Part shown: one piece after another, positions 1 through 8,724 of the stretch | How positions within the stretch are numbered: position 1 is the stretch's first letter | How the letters are laid out: every line of letters begins with the position of its first letter | DNA from: Yoonia sp. I 8.24 | GTDB lineage: Bacteria > Pseudomonadota > Alphaproteobacteria > Rhodobacterales > Rhodobacteraceae | Direction of reading: 5' to 3' | Assembly: GCF_022096995.1 (NCBI RefSeq) | Contig: NZ_JACXGQ010000001.1 | Span: forward strand, 496,001 to 560,000 | Length of the DNA: 64,000 nucleotides | The notes under the pieces: generated by a model | Database searches by the model: none | What the model was told of the DNA's origin: nothing | Seen by the model: only the letters and a program-made list of their open reading frames with translations | Position numbers and translations under genes: made by a program

Positions 1-296
1 GGCCAAAATGGGATTGATACAAAATCAACGACGTAACGTTGTGAAAAAGGTAGAAATATGTGTCGTTCCACACAATGTTGAACGTCAGATGACTTTGACC
101 TTTGCGTCATAAACTGACCCAAGGCCATGCTCTAAAGAGATGAAGTGTCTAGTTACTCCCGAGCCGAAAGGCGAAGAGCCCAAAAATCTGGGCGGATACT
201 GCCCAATAAATCCATAGTCAAAGTCAAACTGGGTGGACTAGGTAACCGTCAGCTTAAAACAACTAGCAGCGAGAACAAGACGAACGAAGCCCAACA
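1..296. other. Left-edge non-coding stretch
   Basis: I see no gene here. Two short hairpins lie between about 179 and 212 (GCCCA/TGGGC arms, used twice in overlapping pairings). They sit just beyond the stop of the neighbouring Rep gene and could be part of its terminator or a replication origin, but nothing decides this. A TTGAT-N5-ATCAA inverted repeat near position 15 has the wrong spacing for an FNR box. Confidence 0.4.
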
Positions 297-1436
297 TTAG
301 GTCAATTGATACCGACCACTCGCTTTCTGCAGCCGTTCGTTTAGCGCCTTTGGGTGCTCTTCGCTGTAGTGTTGCAACGCATCCACATGGCGTTCCATAA
401 ACGCATAAAACTCATCTACAGGTACATCCGAAATAGCCGCCCGACTAACAAACAACCCAAGCAACTGCCGATCCAATTCGCGCATTTTTGCACTCCGGTT
501 GGCATGGATCACCTGATCAGGCTGGACGCCGCAACAATGCGCGGAAAGGTCGCTGCCGATAGTATCGACAAATTGCTGCCATAACTCATGCACGGGCCAA
601 CGGGCACGATTGCTGTCGTTCCCAACGACACAATATCGCATGCGGCCCAGTGCGTCATTGCAGGCGTCACCAATGGTGTCGCGCAGGTCTAGCCACGTGT
701 GCATTGCAAATTTACCGCGTAATTGCTTTTGTCCCAAGCGTAGTTCAAATCGCCAAATTTGGCTTTCTAAACGATTATTCAAATCGAGGAGAGGTTGTCC
801 GCATTTTTTTCGCTCCGCGTGCCAGATTTCCAGCCAACCAAGTTTAGCCTTTTGCATGATTTCACCGCGTTTATCGTAAATCGCAATTTGGCGGCTATTG
901 ATCGCTCCGGCACGCAAGCCTGTAGCACGTCCGTTCGTCGCCTCTGTTACTATGCCAGCGTATTCGGTGATCTGAGTGCCGGGCGGCGTAATCAGAGCGC
1001 GCCTGTCTAGTTCAAATGACGGAGCCAAAATATCTACGGCGAAATCTACGCGGGATACACGCAACTGATTTTCGGTGTAAGGAATTTCAAACGCAACCAT
1101 CATATCCCGAAAATGCAGCTCTGCGTGGTCAAGCCCGCCAGTCGCCAACCCAAGCGCGCGAAAGTCAACCGTGACGCCGGGGTTGTTCGGAATACGATTT
1201 TCGGGGTCTTGAAATATCCAAACGGCCCCATGTTGGCCGGTATGACAGTTATAATTACGCCCGCCCTTTTTAGTGACCGAAAGAACCCGATTGCCAAAGT
1301 ACAGATCACAATCACTACCGGATTGTTCCGCGTGGATTTTTGCCTCATCCAGTTTATTACGCAATTTCACCGTGATCTCGGTCTGAATTGTGAACCGCAA
1401 CCCATCAAAACCGCTATGTAAAATTTGTCCGTTCAT
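297..1436 (-). CDS. Replication initiation factor (Rep_trans-like)
   Basis: A 379-residue protein resembling the replication initiation factor family (Rep_trans, PF02486) of plasmids, phages and integrative elements. These nick a double-strand origin for rolling-circle replication. Visible marks are GFDGLRF near residues 9-15, SRVDFAVDI near 127-135 (the acidic pair typical of the metal site) and IAIYDKRGEI near 184-193, where the tyrosine is a candidate nicking residue. The ATG is preceded by a modest GAGAAG ribosome site. It is the last gene of the reverse-strand set Int, unknown protein, AlpA, Rep. The family call rests on motif resemblance only; a different Rep family is possible. Confidence 0.65.
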   Translation of the reverse strand: MNGQILHSGFDGLRFTIQTEITVKLRNKLDEAKIHAEQSGSDCDLYFGNRVLSVTKKGGRNYNCHTGQHGAVWIFQDPENRIPNNPGVTVDFRALGLATGGLDHAELHFRDMMVAFEIPYTENQLRVSRVDFAVDILAPSFELDRRALITPPGTQITEYAGIVTEATNGRATGLRAGAINSRQIAIYDKRGEIMQKAKLGWLEIWHAERKKCGQPLLDLNNRLESQIWRFELRLGQKQLRGKFAMHTWLDLRDTIGDACNDALGRMRYCVVGNDSNRARWPVHELWQQFVDTIGSDLSAHCCGVQPDQVIHANRSAKMRELDRQLLGLFVSRAAISDVPVDEFYAFMERHVDALQHYSEEHPKALNERLQKASGRYQLT

Positions 1437-1937
1437 ATGTATTTTACTTCTCTTTCGTATTCGTGGAGGGGGGTGTTACATGCCCCTTTTAGCTAACGGC
1501 AGCTCTTGGCTGTTCGAATGCGGTCTTGGACAAAACTTGAAATTTTTCGTGCTAAGGTAGATTAGATTAAGTTTTGGGGCCGCGCGCTGACGATCCGCAA
1601 TGTTTGATCACGCACGTGATTTGGTCATCTTGCTAAACAAAATTTCGCGCCTGAATTCTCATTTTCAAATCCCCCGAAAAGATATCCAGAAAATCATATT
1701 TAATGGACGCTTCATGGAGCTAATTGTGTAGCGCAACTGAGAATGAAGAGGATCACATGGAATTTGGAACTGAAATTATTTAGTCATTACGCCTATTTTC
1801 ATTAGCCTCATTTTCAGAAAAAAGCTTATACGCTCGAAAATCTACCGTATCGTTTTGTAAAATTCGAACGACACGTGGAATTTTAGTGGTGCTTCTTATT
1901 AATGCTGATGTCAGGTCAGGAAAATATTGAAAGACCA
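1437..1937. other. AT-rich gap between rep and alpA
   Basis: No convincing gene. A 43-codon forward frame at 1600-1731 has no ribosome site and no recognisable sequence. The stretch probably holds the promoter of the rep gene (read leftwards) and possibly the element's origin, because it is markedly AT-rich, but no clear iterons were found. Confidence 0.35.
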
Positions 1938-2123
1938 TCATGCTGCATCAATTTGAGTAGCTTCCCAAACCTCGATTTCGGATAGCTTCCACCGTGTACA
2001 GTTAGGGCTAAGCCGGACAGCGCGCGGAAATTTTGCATTCTCGCGATGCCAACGCCAGACAGTATTTCGGGCGATATTGTACCGTCCCGCAAGATCAGTA
2101 TCGGCTAGATATGTTTCGGCCAT
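1938..2123 (-). CDS. AlpA-like excisionase/transcription regulator
   Basis: A 61-residue protein of the AlpA/phage regulatory type (MerR-like winged helix). The N-terminal helix-turn-helix reads YNIARNTVWRWHRE (about residues 15-28), followed by the family-typical FPRAVRLSPNCTRWKLSEIEVWE stretch split around residues 32-54. Such proteins act as recombination directionality factors or activate the integrase gene of P4-like elements. A GAGGTG ribosome site precedes the ATG. It lies between the rep gene and the integrase side, which agrees with a role in excision control. Confidence 0.8.
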   Translation of the reverse strand: MAETYLADTDLAGRYNIARNTVWRWHRENAKFPRAVRLSPNCTRWKLSEIEVWEATQIDAA

Positions 2124-2198
2124 GGCGGCACCTCATTGTTACAAGATGCTCCCCAATATTCACATAGATTCAACAAAAGCAAAAGAAAGCGTCGGAAC

Positions 2199-2705
2199 TT
2201 ATTTGTCGTGAAACTCGTTCCTAAGTAGATAAGGGACTGTTGCTGTCTCCGGTTCCGGCTCAATTTTCTTACCGAAACATGACGCAGCTTTAATGGCCTT
2301 AGGCATAGATGGAGTAGCGTACGCAGGCAGCAGAGACGTCTCAGCCATCGCTTCAATATCCCGGAAAAACAAGAAAAAATGGTCGTCTTTGCACTTTTTG
2401 ACAATCTTCCTTACCGCGCGGTCAGATATACGGACAATCTCAGCAACCTGCATTTCGGCAGCTTGTTTTTTTATATTCTGTTCTTCCACGAGGTAGGTAA
2501 CGGCTTCGAAAACATTCTTATCAGATTTAGAAATTTCTCCCTTTGGCCCTCGCTTTTTTGGCTTAGCCTCAAGAAAATTCGCTAAAAACTCTCGTTCGTC
2601 CTGACGCAATAGACATTTTTCTTCACGAAGACGGTCAATGAGCGCCTTCAAATCACCCTCTTTGGCTTTGCGTAAGGGGCCATCATCAAAATGCGAAAAA
2701 TCCAT
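2199..2705 (-). CDS. Hypothetical element protein, coupled to integrase
   Basis: A 168-residue soluble, charged protein that I do not recognise. It starts at an ATG sharing one base with the integrase stop (TGATG), so the two are probably translated in a coupled way. A lysine-rich patch (KPKKRGPKGEISKSDK, about residues 48-63) is followed by a segment with helix-turn-helix character (AEIVRISDRAVRKIVKKCKDD, about 87-107), so DNA binding is a reasonable guess. No signal peptide or membrane segment. It may be a regulator or an accessory recombination factor. Confidence 0.6.
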   Translation of the reverse strand: MDFSHFDDGPLRKAKEGDLKALIDRLREEKCLLRQDEREFLANFLEAKPKKRGPKGEISKSDKNVFEAVTYLVEEQNIKKQAAEMQVAEIVRISDRAVRKIVKKCKDDHFFLFFRDIEAMAETSLLPAYATPSMPKAIKAASCFGKKIEPEPETATVPYLLRNEFHDK

Positions 2706-3988
2706 CAACCGACTGCTCCCATACTCACCACTTTTTGGCCAACCTCACCACGCAAAAAACGCCCCCACGCAGCCATCATGCCTCGCCGTTTTTCAACCAT
2801 GTCACCGCGTCGATAAGCCCGTTCAACTTCCGATCCTACTGTATGCGCCAAAGCTATTTCTGCCATCTCGCGTGGATATTCTGTGCGTTCAGCCGCCCAA
2901 TCGCGGAACGTACTACGCAACCCGTGAGGAACCGCTGGACGCCCCGATTGCCTGTCTAAATATTGGTTTGGCTTACGCGCGTGTATTCGCTTCATGCAGG
3001 CCGATAGGGCTGCGTCCGATAATTTGCCACCGCGCGGAGCCGGAAAGACGAAGTCGGACCCGGCAAACCGGTCCAGACTTTTCAACAGATCAACAGCTTC
3101 TTGTGTCAACGGAACGCGATGTTCGGACCCCGCCTTCATTCTCTCAGACGGTATCGTCCAAACAGCTTTATCCAAATCCAGCTCAGACCACACTGCTCCC
3201 CGCACTTCACCGGATCGCGCCGCGACCATTGCCATAAACTCTAAGGCACGTGACGCGAAACCGTCACGGCCTTGCACATCAGAAAACCAGCTTACGACGT
3301 CGTCCATTGCCAAAGCTGGATGATGCACGACCTTTGCCAGCTTGGACGGCTTTGGCAAAACTGCATCAAGATTGCCCTTCCACCTCGCCGGATTGTCGCC
3401 GGACCGATGCCCCGCCACACTTGCCCAAGCCATGACACCCTCAATACGCCCTCGTAACCGAGACGCCGTTTCTGTCTTGCTCGTCCAGATCGGTTCCAGC
3501 GTTCGTTGAATGTCAGAGACATCTATATCTGCGACGAGCATCTTACCTAAAGTCGGAATTGCATATTTGTCTAGCGTGGCTCGCCATTGCTTACAGTGTT
3601 TTGGGTTTTTAAACTCTTGCAGCTTGCCCTCAAGATAGCGTTCCATCGCATCCTCGAATAACAAACCACGACGTTGCGCCGTCAGCAGCGCAGCGCGGTT
3701 GGCCTTCCGATGTTCAATTGGGTCAATTCCCTGCCAAATTAGGTCCCGTGCTTCTCTTGCTCGTTCACGCGCTTGTGCCAATGTCACGTCGGGATAACCG
3801 CCCAAACCGATGCTTCGCCGTTTGTCACCGATTTTACAGCGCAACAACCATGACCGCCCATTCACAGGCGTCACTTGCAACAACAAACCATCAACACCAC
3901 CGACCGCAAAGGTTTGATTGCGACCTTTGCCCGAATGTTTGAGCCGTTTAACTTCTACTGTTGATAGTTCAGTTGCTTTTTTAGGCAT
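2705..3988 (-). CDS. P4-type tyrosine recombinase/integrase
   Basis: A 427-residue integrase of the bacteriophage P4 / DUF4102 class. The N-terminal arm-binding domain holds the LTD-like opening and the motifs VNGRSWLLRCKIGDKRR and SIGLGGYPDVTLAQAR (about residues 42-74). The core-binding domain covers about 100-200. The catalytic domain shows the Arg of ARSGEVRGAVWSELD (about 258-272), the HGLRSTFRDWAAE box (about 354-366) and the ALAHTVGSEVERAYRR box with the nucleophile Tyr near 393. Length and order are complete, so it should be active. An AAGGA ribosome site precedes the ATG. It lies at the right border of the element. Confidence 0.92.
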   Translation of the reverse strand: MPKKATELSTVEVKRLKHSGKGRNQTFAVGGVDGLLLQVTPVNGRSWLLRCKIGDKRRSIGLGGYPDVTLAQARERAREARDLIWQGIDPIEHRKANRAALLTAQRRGLLFEDAMERYLEGKLQEFKNPKHCKQWRATLDKYAIPTLGKMLVADIDVSDIQRTLEPIWTSKTETASRLRGRIEGVMAWASVAGHRSGDNPARWKGNLDAVLPKPSKLAKVVHHPALAMDDVVSWFSDVQGRDGFASRALEFMAMVAARSGEVRGAVWSELDLDKAVWTIPSERMKAGSEHRVPLTQEAVDLLKSLDRFAGSDFVFPAPRGGKLSDAALSACMKRIHARKPNQYLDRQSGRPAVPHGLRSTFRDWAAERTEYPREMAEIALAHTVGSEVERAYRRGDMVEKRRGMMAAWGRFLRGEVGQKVVSMGAVG

Positions 3989-4468
3989 GGCTATTCCTTA
4001 AGACACGCAGGACGCGCGGCAAGCCGTTACAATACGTACCACCCAACCTACCCGCCATCACAAGTAGCATTGGGACAAACACGAAGCAACGCAATGTTAC
4101 AGCAACCGCGATGCCTCGCTATATTTTTATAGCGTTATGGTTCGTGCTGTTATTGGACGACACAGCATAACGGCTGCCTGAGCCTCCGCCATCATGCAAT
4201 AATACTTAACGGCAGATGTAGCATCCCCGCCCCCCCCTTAATGGCGCGTGGTTGATGATGGTTTCGTGATATTGCATTGAGACTGCAGCTGCCCGGTATG
4301 GAAACTCGCGGAGTAGAAGTAATTTTGACGGTGACGAACAGAATCTAGCTATTCGCCAACAGCCCACCTAACGGCCAACTTCAGCGTTACTGCATGCAAA
4401 AAGCATTGGGAAACGGCATCAGATTTGTGTGGGTATGAATCCTTCCTAATCTCAAACTTCGTGATACT
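3989..4468. other. Gap between integrase and sox locus
   Basis: No gene and no tRNA recognised on either strand. The part near 4117-4172 is rich in inverted repeats (see the separate entry). The remainder, with a run of C at about 4229-4237, shows nothing clear. The right border of the integrated element probably falls in here. Confidence 0.4.
4117..4172. repeat. Two inverted repeats beside the integrase gene
   Basis: A perfect 7-bp hairpin CGCTATA-TTTT-TATAGCG spans 4117-4134. It is followed at once by a longer dyad whose arms are CGTTATG (4133-4139) and CATAACG (4166-4172), with inner arms GCTGT (4146-4150) and ACAGC (4162-4166). Such nested dyads are common at integrase arm or core sites, so this is a candidate attachment region. 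No partner copy was found at the left side of the window. Confidence 0.5.
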
Positions 4469-4484
4469 ATTCAAAAAACTGAAT
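4469..4484 (+). promoter_or_regulatory. SoxR/SqrR-type operator A (MBL genes)
   Basis: The 16-mer ATTCAAAAAACTGAAT is a perfect ATTC-N8-GAAT dyad, the form known for the persulfide-sensing ArsR repressor SqrR. It ends 14 bases before the ATG of the first MBL gene, where a repressor would block initiation. Three related copies occur elsewhere in the sox locus. Confidence 0.65.
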
Positions 4485-4497
4485 ATGAGGTACCGTT

Positions 4498-5418
4498 ATG
4501 ACTTTTTCCCGGCGACAGATGATTTCCAGCACTTCAGCAGCAGCGATGTCACTTGCGCTTCCGACAACCACTTGGGCGCAAAGTTCCTTGGATAGCGGCG
4601 AAACGCGGCTCGACACGCTCAGTGATGGTAATCTGGTGCTACCAAGAAGCTTCTCATTGGGCGAAACCCCACCTGCAGGGACGGATGCCATTCTCGCCGA
4701 ATATGGCATTACCGGTGACGCCTTCACCCCCGATTGCAACGTTACACTTTTGCGCACAGCAGATCGCACTGTGTTGTTTGACGTCGGTGCGGGTCAGGAA
4801 TTCATGCCAACGGCAGGTAAAGTGCTAGACGCATTTGATGCTTTGGGCGTTGATCCCTACGATGTTACCGATGTTGTGTTTACCCATGCACATCCAGACC
4901 ATCTTTGGGGTGTATTGGATGATTTTGGAGATTTGATGTTCCCAGATGCCGCCTATCATATTGGCCGGTCAGAGTGGGACTATTGGACGGATCCCAATAC
5001 CGTTTCAACGATTGACCAAGGGCGCGTGACGTTTGCCGTGGGGGCGAAAAATCGGCTATCTCAGATAAGCGAACAGATTACCCTTTTCGAAGACGATCAA
5101 GAAATTCTGCCTGGCGTTTTGTCGCGATTGACCCCCGGGCACACGCCTGGCCACATGTCGTTCGAGGTTCAGATCGGTGGCGAAAGCGTGATGATTGTTG
5201 GGGACAGCATTGTAAATCACCACATCGCATTCGCACAGCCAACATGGCTGTCTGGCTCCGATCAAGATGCGCCACTCGCCGCCGAAACACGTGTTTCTTT
5301 GCTCGATCAGCTGAGCCAATCACAAATGCGCCTGATCGGCTTTCATTTCCCGGGTGGCGGATTGGGTCGTGTTGAACGCCGCGGCGATGGCTATTATTTT
5401 GTGGGAGAGCAATCATGA
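4498..5418 (+). CDS. Tat-exported MBL-fold hydrolase (SoxG/SoxH type)
   Basis: A 306-residue metallo-beta-lactamase-fold enzyme with a twin-arginine signal (SRRQM at 4-8, hydrophobic core, likely cleavage after WAQ at 28), so it works in the periplasm. The zinc motif THAHPDH (H130, H132, D134, H135) is intact, followed by GHTPGH near residue 218, VGDSIV and a late HFPGG. It is about the size of SoxG of Paracoccus and lies with a second MBL gene at the far end of the sox cluster, as soxGH do. A GAGG ribosome site and a SoxR-type operator precede it. The substrate is unknown; thiol esters or persulfides are plausible. Confidence 0.8.
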   Translation: MTFSRRQMISSTSAAAMSLALPTTTWAQSSLDSGETRLDTLSDGNLVLPRSFSLGETPPAGTDAILAEYGITGDAFTPDCNVTLLRTADRTVLFDVGAGQEFMPTAGKVLDAFDALGVDPYDVTDVVFTHAHPDHLWGVLDDFGDLMFPDAAYHIGRSEWDYWTDPNTVSTIDQGRVTFAVGAKNRLSQISEQITLFEDDQEILPGVLSRLTPGHTPGHMSFEVQIGGESVMIVGDSIVNHHIAFAQPTWLSGSDQDAPLAAETRVSLLDQLSQSQMRLIGFHFPGGGLGRVERRGDGYYFVGEQS

Positions 5419-6362
5419 ATCGAACCACAGCGTTGCTGGCTCTTGTTTGTGCGTCTCAGGCTACGGCAAATGAAAATATTGCCGATCAATACCCCGGCTC
5501 AGCGTTGTATAGCGCCCCGGTAGAGTTCATCCCCGGTGTCTATAGTGCGATTGGCGCGACCGCCCCCCCAACCTATGAAAACAGCGGCCACAACAACAAT
5601 CTTAGCTTCATTATTACCGGCGAAGGGGTCGTTGTGATAAACGGCGGTGGGGCCTATGTCTTGGCCGCTGCACTACATGACGAAATCAAAGCCCTGACCG
5701 ATCAGCCGGTTGTCTTAGTCGTGAATGAAAACGGCCAAGGCCATGCAATGCTTGGAAATTCCTATTGGGCCGAACAGAACGTCCCAATCATCGCGCATGA
5801 AGATGCCGCATCGGAATTTGAAGAACGTGGATTCCGTATCCTTGAAGGGATGCAGCAGCTTAATCTTGAAAAAGCAGAAGGCACTTTTCTACAAGGTCCG
5901 ACCGAGACATTTAGCGATGATTACATCGTCGAGCTTGGCGAGTATCGCATCGAAGTCCGCTATCTTGGGCCTTCGCACAGCGCCGGGGATGTTGTTGTCT
6001 GGCTGCCTAATCAGGATCTCGTGATCGCGGGCGACATGGCGTTCCATGAACGTATGCTCCCCATCTTCGAGGATACCTATACGCTGGACTGGCTCGAGAC
6101 TTGGGATAATGAGTTCGAGGCCTTGAACGCGACATATGTCATTCCCGGCCACGGGCACCCAACCAATATGGATCAGGTCCGGCGCTATACCAAAGGCTAC
6201 CTAGAATACTTGCGCGCCCAAATTGCCGCGCATCTGGATGAAGGGGGCGGTTTGGCCGAGGCCTATTACGTCGATCAATCGCCATACGCGAATTTGGATA
6301 CATTTGAAGAGCTGGCAACAAAGAACGCCGGTCGCGTGTACGAACAGATGGAATTCGAATAG
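5415..6362 (+). CDS. Periplasmic MBL-fold protein with altered metal site (SoxH-like)
   Basis: A 315-residue MBL-fold protein with an N-terminal Sec signal (cleavage likely after TAN at 19), overlapping the previous gene by four bases (ATGA), so co-translated. Where the family has HxHxDH it reads NENGQGHA (residues 104-111): the four first-shell ligands become N106, Q108, H110 and A111. The later ligands remain: the His of GPSHSAGD, the Asp of IAGDMAF and the His of IPGHGHP. The general build resembles SoxH and related quinoprotein-relay hydrolases. It may bind one metal or none. Residues 225-315 form a helical tail. Confidence 0.75.
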   Translation: MNRTTALLALVCASQATANENIADQYPGSALYSAPVEFIPGVYSAIGATAPPTYENSGHNNNLSFIITGEGVVVINGGGAYVLAAALHDEIKALTDQPVVLVVNENGQGHAMLGNSYWAEQNVPIIAHEDAASEFEERGFRILEGMQQLNLEKAEGTFLQGPTETFSDDYIVELGEYRIEVRYLGPSHSAGDVVVWLPNQDLVIAGDMAFHERMLPIFEDTYTLDWLETWDNEFEALNATYVIPGHGHPTNMDQVRRYTKGYLEYLRAQIAAHLDEGGGLAEAYYVDQSPYANLDTFEELATKNAGRVYEQMEFE

Positions 6363-6364
6363 CC

Positions 6365-7423
6365 CTAGGCCATCACGGGTGCGATGCGGTGGATCAACCG
6401 ATAGGTCACCATCGCACCCACCCACATACAGCCGACCGCGACCCAAGCTGTCAGCGCAAAGATCGCGCCACCGGACATGCCTGCACCCACCGCGCAGCCC
6501 CCCGCCAACATGCTGCCAAAGCCCATTAACGCCGCGCCAACCAAATAGACTTCCATTGGTGTGTCAGCACCGAAGCGTTGGATTTTAGCCTCGCCTGTGA
6601 ATAGGGCCATCGCCCCTGCCCCGACAAAGACACCCGGCACGAGCCCGACGCCAAACCCCAGTGGGATATGCCTGCTATTCACAAGGCCCATCAGCGTATC
6701 CGTAGATGGACCCGTAAATGTCACCGATGAAATCGCCACCACGTCAAAGGAATTCATCGCAACCATGTAAGTTCCGAGCCAACCCAACGCGACAGCGATG
6801 CCAACGGCCAATGCCGCGATTATGTGGCTGGTCTGAACGGCATGGCGGCGCGCATGAACGACTGCGCCAATGACGGCAAAGGTCGCGGGAATCGCAACCA
6901 AACCAGAGGTCGCACCCAGATGCGCCAAGAGGTCGCGTGCTGAACCACCGGGTACCGTCCAAATCGCCGCAAGACTTTCACGTGCGGGTGCCAGCACGCC
7001 ACGCAACGCCGATTGTGCGACCAATGTTAGGACAAGCCCCGTTACGATAGCACGTAAATTTCCGGTAGCTGACAGGATAAGCAACCTGCTTGCGCACCCG
7101 CGCGCCAAAATCATCCCGACGCCAAACATCACCCCGCCAATGATCGCGCCAGACATGCTGCCGGTTGTGCCCAATTGGCGGCTTTCAGAAACATCTAAAA
7201 GATCGGTAGAAATGAGGAGTTGGACACTAAGGACTGCCGCTGAAAAAGCAATCAACCAGATTGAAAGGCGCGGTCCCAGCTTCCCGTCAGCGACTTCGGC
7301 GGTGGCTGCACGCAGGCAAAAGCGCGAATGCTGCGCGGCTGCGCCAAAGACCACGCCAACAAAACCACCAACGACAGCCAAGACAGGGCCGTTCCCGTAG
7401 GTTTCAATCAAGTCTTCTAGCAT
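6365..7423 (-). CDS. YeeE/YedE-family sulfur-compound transporter
   Basis: A 352-residue inner-membrane protein of the YeeE/YedE family, which takes up thiosulfate (YeeE/TsuA) or, in sox clusters, is named SoxT. Many membrane helices are evident. The cysteines that relay the substrate appear at SRFCLRA (C36), ARGCASRL (about 101) and the GGCAVGAGMSGG motif near the C-terminus. The ATG at 7423 follows AAGGGG; an ATG seven codons upstream has no ribosome site. It ends two bases from the convergent MBL gene, with no terminator between them. A perfect FNR box lies about 60 bases upstream. A second YeeE gene sits at the other end of the locus. Confidence 0.85.
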   Translation of the reverse strand: MLEDLIETYGNGPVLAVVGGFVGVVFGAAAQHSRFCLRAATAEVADGKLGPRLSIWLIAFSAAVLSVQLLISTDLLDVSESRQLGTTGSMSGAIIGGVMFGVGMILARGCASRLLILSATGNLRAIVTGLVLTLVAQSALRGVLAPARESLAAIWTVPGGSARDLLAHLGATSGLVAIPATFAVIGAVVHARRHAVQTSHIIAALAVGIAVALGWLGTYMVAMNSFDVVAISSVTFTGPSTDTLMGLVNSRHIPLGFGVGLVPGVFVGAGAMALFTGEAKIQRFGADTPMEVYLVGAALMGFGSMLAGGCAVGAGMSGGAIFALTAWVAVGCMWVGAMVTYRLIHRIAPVMA

Positions 7424-7479
7424 TGGCCTGCCCCTTCCCCCCATTGGGCTGGTTCATAGCAAGACATGCGCAAACAGCC

Positions 7480-7493
7480 TTGATATGTATCAA
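7480..7493 (-). promoter_or_regulatory. FnrL-type box before yeeE
   Basis: TTGATATGTATCAA matches the FNR consensus TTGAT-N4-ATCAA perfectly. It lies between the hemA stop and the YeeE start, about 57 bases upstream of the ATG, a usual distance for an activating site. It suggests oxygen-dependent control of the transporter. Confidence 0.65.
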
Positions 7494-7495
7494 AT

Positions 7496-8716
7496 CTATT
7501 GGGCGGCCATGGGCAATCGCGCCAGCTGACATTGGGTCCACAGCGTCTCTAAGGCAGAGACCAAATGATCAATATCCGCAGCCGAATGGACCGGCGAAGG
7601 TGTGATCCGCAATCGTTCTGTTCCCTTTGGAACAGTCGGATAATTGATCGGTTGAATGTAGATCCCGTAGTCGCGCATCAAGATGTCAGACAGGTATTTG
7701 CACTTGACCGGATCACCGACCATCACCGGGATGATGTGGCTTGGGTTGTCAATATGTGGAATGCCAATGGCCTCGAGCCGCGCGCGCACGTCGGATACTT
7801 TGGCTTTCTGCAGCTGCCTTTCGATCTGGCTGGTCTTGAGGTGCTTGATCGATGCTGTCGCGCCAGCGGCGATTGCGGGTGGCAAAGCCGTTGTAAAGAT
7901 GAAACCGCTTGCGAAAGAGCGGACAAAATCACAAAGGCTTGCAGAGGCCGCAATATAGCCCCCCATCACGCCAAAGGCTTTGCCAAGCGTGCCTTCGATG
8001 ACGGTGATCCGACCCATCAAACCTTCGCGTTCTGCGATGCCACCGCCACGGGGCCCATAAAGACCAACGGCATGCACCTCGTCTAGATAGGTCATGGCAT
8101 TGTATTTATCGGCGAGATCACAGATTTCAGCGATCGGAGCGATATCGCCATCCATTGAATAGACGCTTTCAAACGCAATCAATTTCGGACGGTCTATGGG
8201 CTGCGCGGCCAACAGCGTCTCAAGGTGTTCCAGATCATTGTGGCGCCAAATCTGCCGCTCTGCTTTGGAATGACGAATGCCCTCGATCATGCTCGCATGA
8301 TTAAGCGCATCCGACAAAACCAGACAGTCCGGTATCTTGCTCGCAAGCGTACCCAGTGCAGCCCAATTTGATACATATCCACTGGTGAACAACAACGCGG
8401 CCTCTTTGCCGTGCAAATCAGCAAGCTCTGCTTCTAGTAACACGTGATTATGTGTCGTGCCGGAAATATTGCGTGTCCCACCTGCCCCAGCGCCGACCTT
8501 ATCAAGGGCAGTATGCATCGCTGCAATAACGTCAGGATGCTGGCCCATGCCCAAATAATCATTCGAGCACCAGATCGTCACTTCGCGCGATTGCGCGCTG
8601 TGATTAGTGGCCGTCGGGAAACTACCTCTGTGCCGCTCAAGGTCCGCAAAGACGCGGTAGTTGCCTTCGTCATGCAACGCCTGAAGCTCTGTCGCAAAAA
8701 AACCGTCGTAATTCAT
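7496..8716 (-). CDS. hemA: 5-aminolevulinate synthase
   Basis: A 406-residue PLP enzyme that condenses glycine and succinyl-CoA to 5-aminolevulinate, the first step of heme synthesis in alphaproteobacteria. It is full length. Diagnostic parts are [10 protein letters not shown] (49-58), [19 protein letters not shown] (77-95), [11 protein letters not shown] (211-221) and the cofactor lysine K246 in EGTLGKAFG. It lies eight bases downstream of a DUF302 gene and directly beyond soxF, an unusual place that links heme supply to the many c-type hemes of SoxA, X, D and E. An FNR-like box upstream of the DUF302 gene probably serves both. It may be one of two ALAS copies in the genome (hemA/hemT). Confidence 0.93.
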   Translation of the reverse strand: MNYDGFFATELQALHDEGNYRVFADLERHRGSFPTATNHSAQSREVTIWCSNDYLGMGQHPDVIAAMHTALDKVGAGAGGTRNISGTTHNHVLLEAELADLHGKEAALLFTSGYVSNWAALGTLASKIPDCLVLSDALNHASMIEGIRHSKAERQIWRHNDLEHLETLLAAQPIDRPKLIAFESVYSMDGDIAPIAEICDLADKYNAMTYLDEVHAVGLYGPRGGGIAEREGLMGRITVIEGTLGKAFGVMGGYIAASASLCDFVRSFASGFIFTTALPPAIAAGATASIKHLKTSQIERQLQKAKVSDVRARLEAIGIPHIDNPSHIIPVMVGDPVKCKYLSDILMRDYGIYIQPINYPTVPKGTERLRITPSPVHSAADIDHLVSALETLWTQCQLARLPMAAQ

Positions 8717-8724
8717 CTTCTTCC

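Larger units (their letters stand above)
297..4180. mobile_element. Small integrated element with Rep and tyrosine integrase (right part)
   Basis: A reverse-strand Rep-type replication initiator, an AlpA-like regulator, an unknown protein and a P4-type integrase lie together, followed by a cluster of inverted repeats near 4117-4172 and then directly by the sox locus. The DNA is AT-richer than the sox region. The combination fits an integrative plasmid, a phage satellite or an integrated ssDNA-phage relative. No flanking direct repeat (att site) and no tRNA gene could be found by eye, so both borders are guesses; the element may continue beyond position 1. Confidence 0.55.

Noticed and set aside
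13..29. FNR-like TTGAT...ATCAA repeat near the left edge
   Set aside because: Spacer is five bases, not four, and it lies beyond the stop of the Rep gene rather than before a start.
1600..1731. A 43-codon forward frame in the AT-rich gap
   Set aside because: No ribosome site, no recognisable sequence and composition like the surrounding non-coding DNA.
2105..2404. A 99-codon reverse frame overlapping the unknown element protein
   Set aside because: Leucine/arginine-rich shadow of the real gene in another frame.
2638..3237. Long forward frame opposite the integrase
   Set aside because: Antisense of a well-supported integrase with proline/arginine-rich composition.
3989..4497. tRNA as the integrase target
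   Set aside because: No T-loop (GGTTCRANYCC) or cloverleaf pattern on either strand in this stretch.
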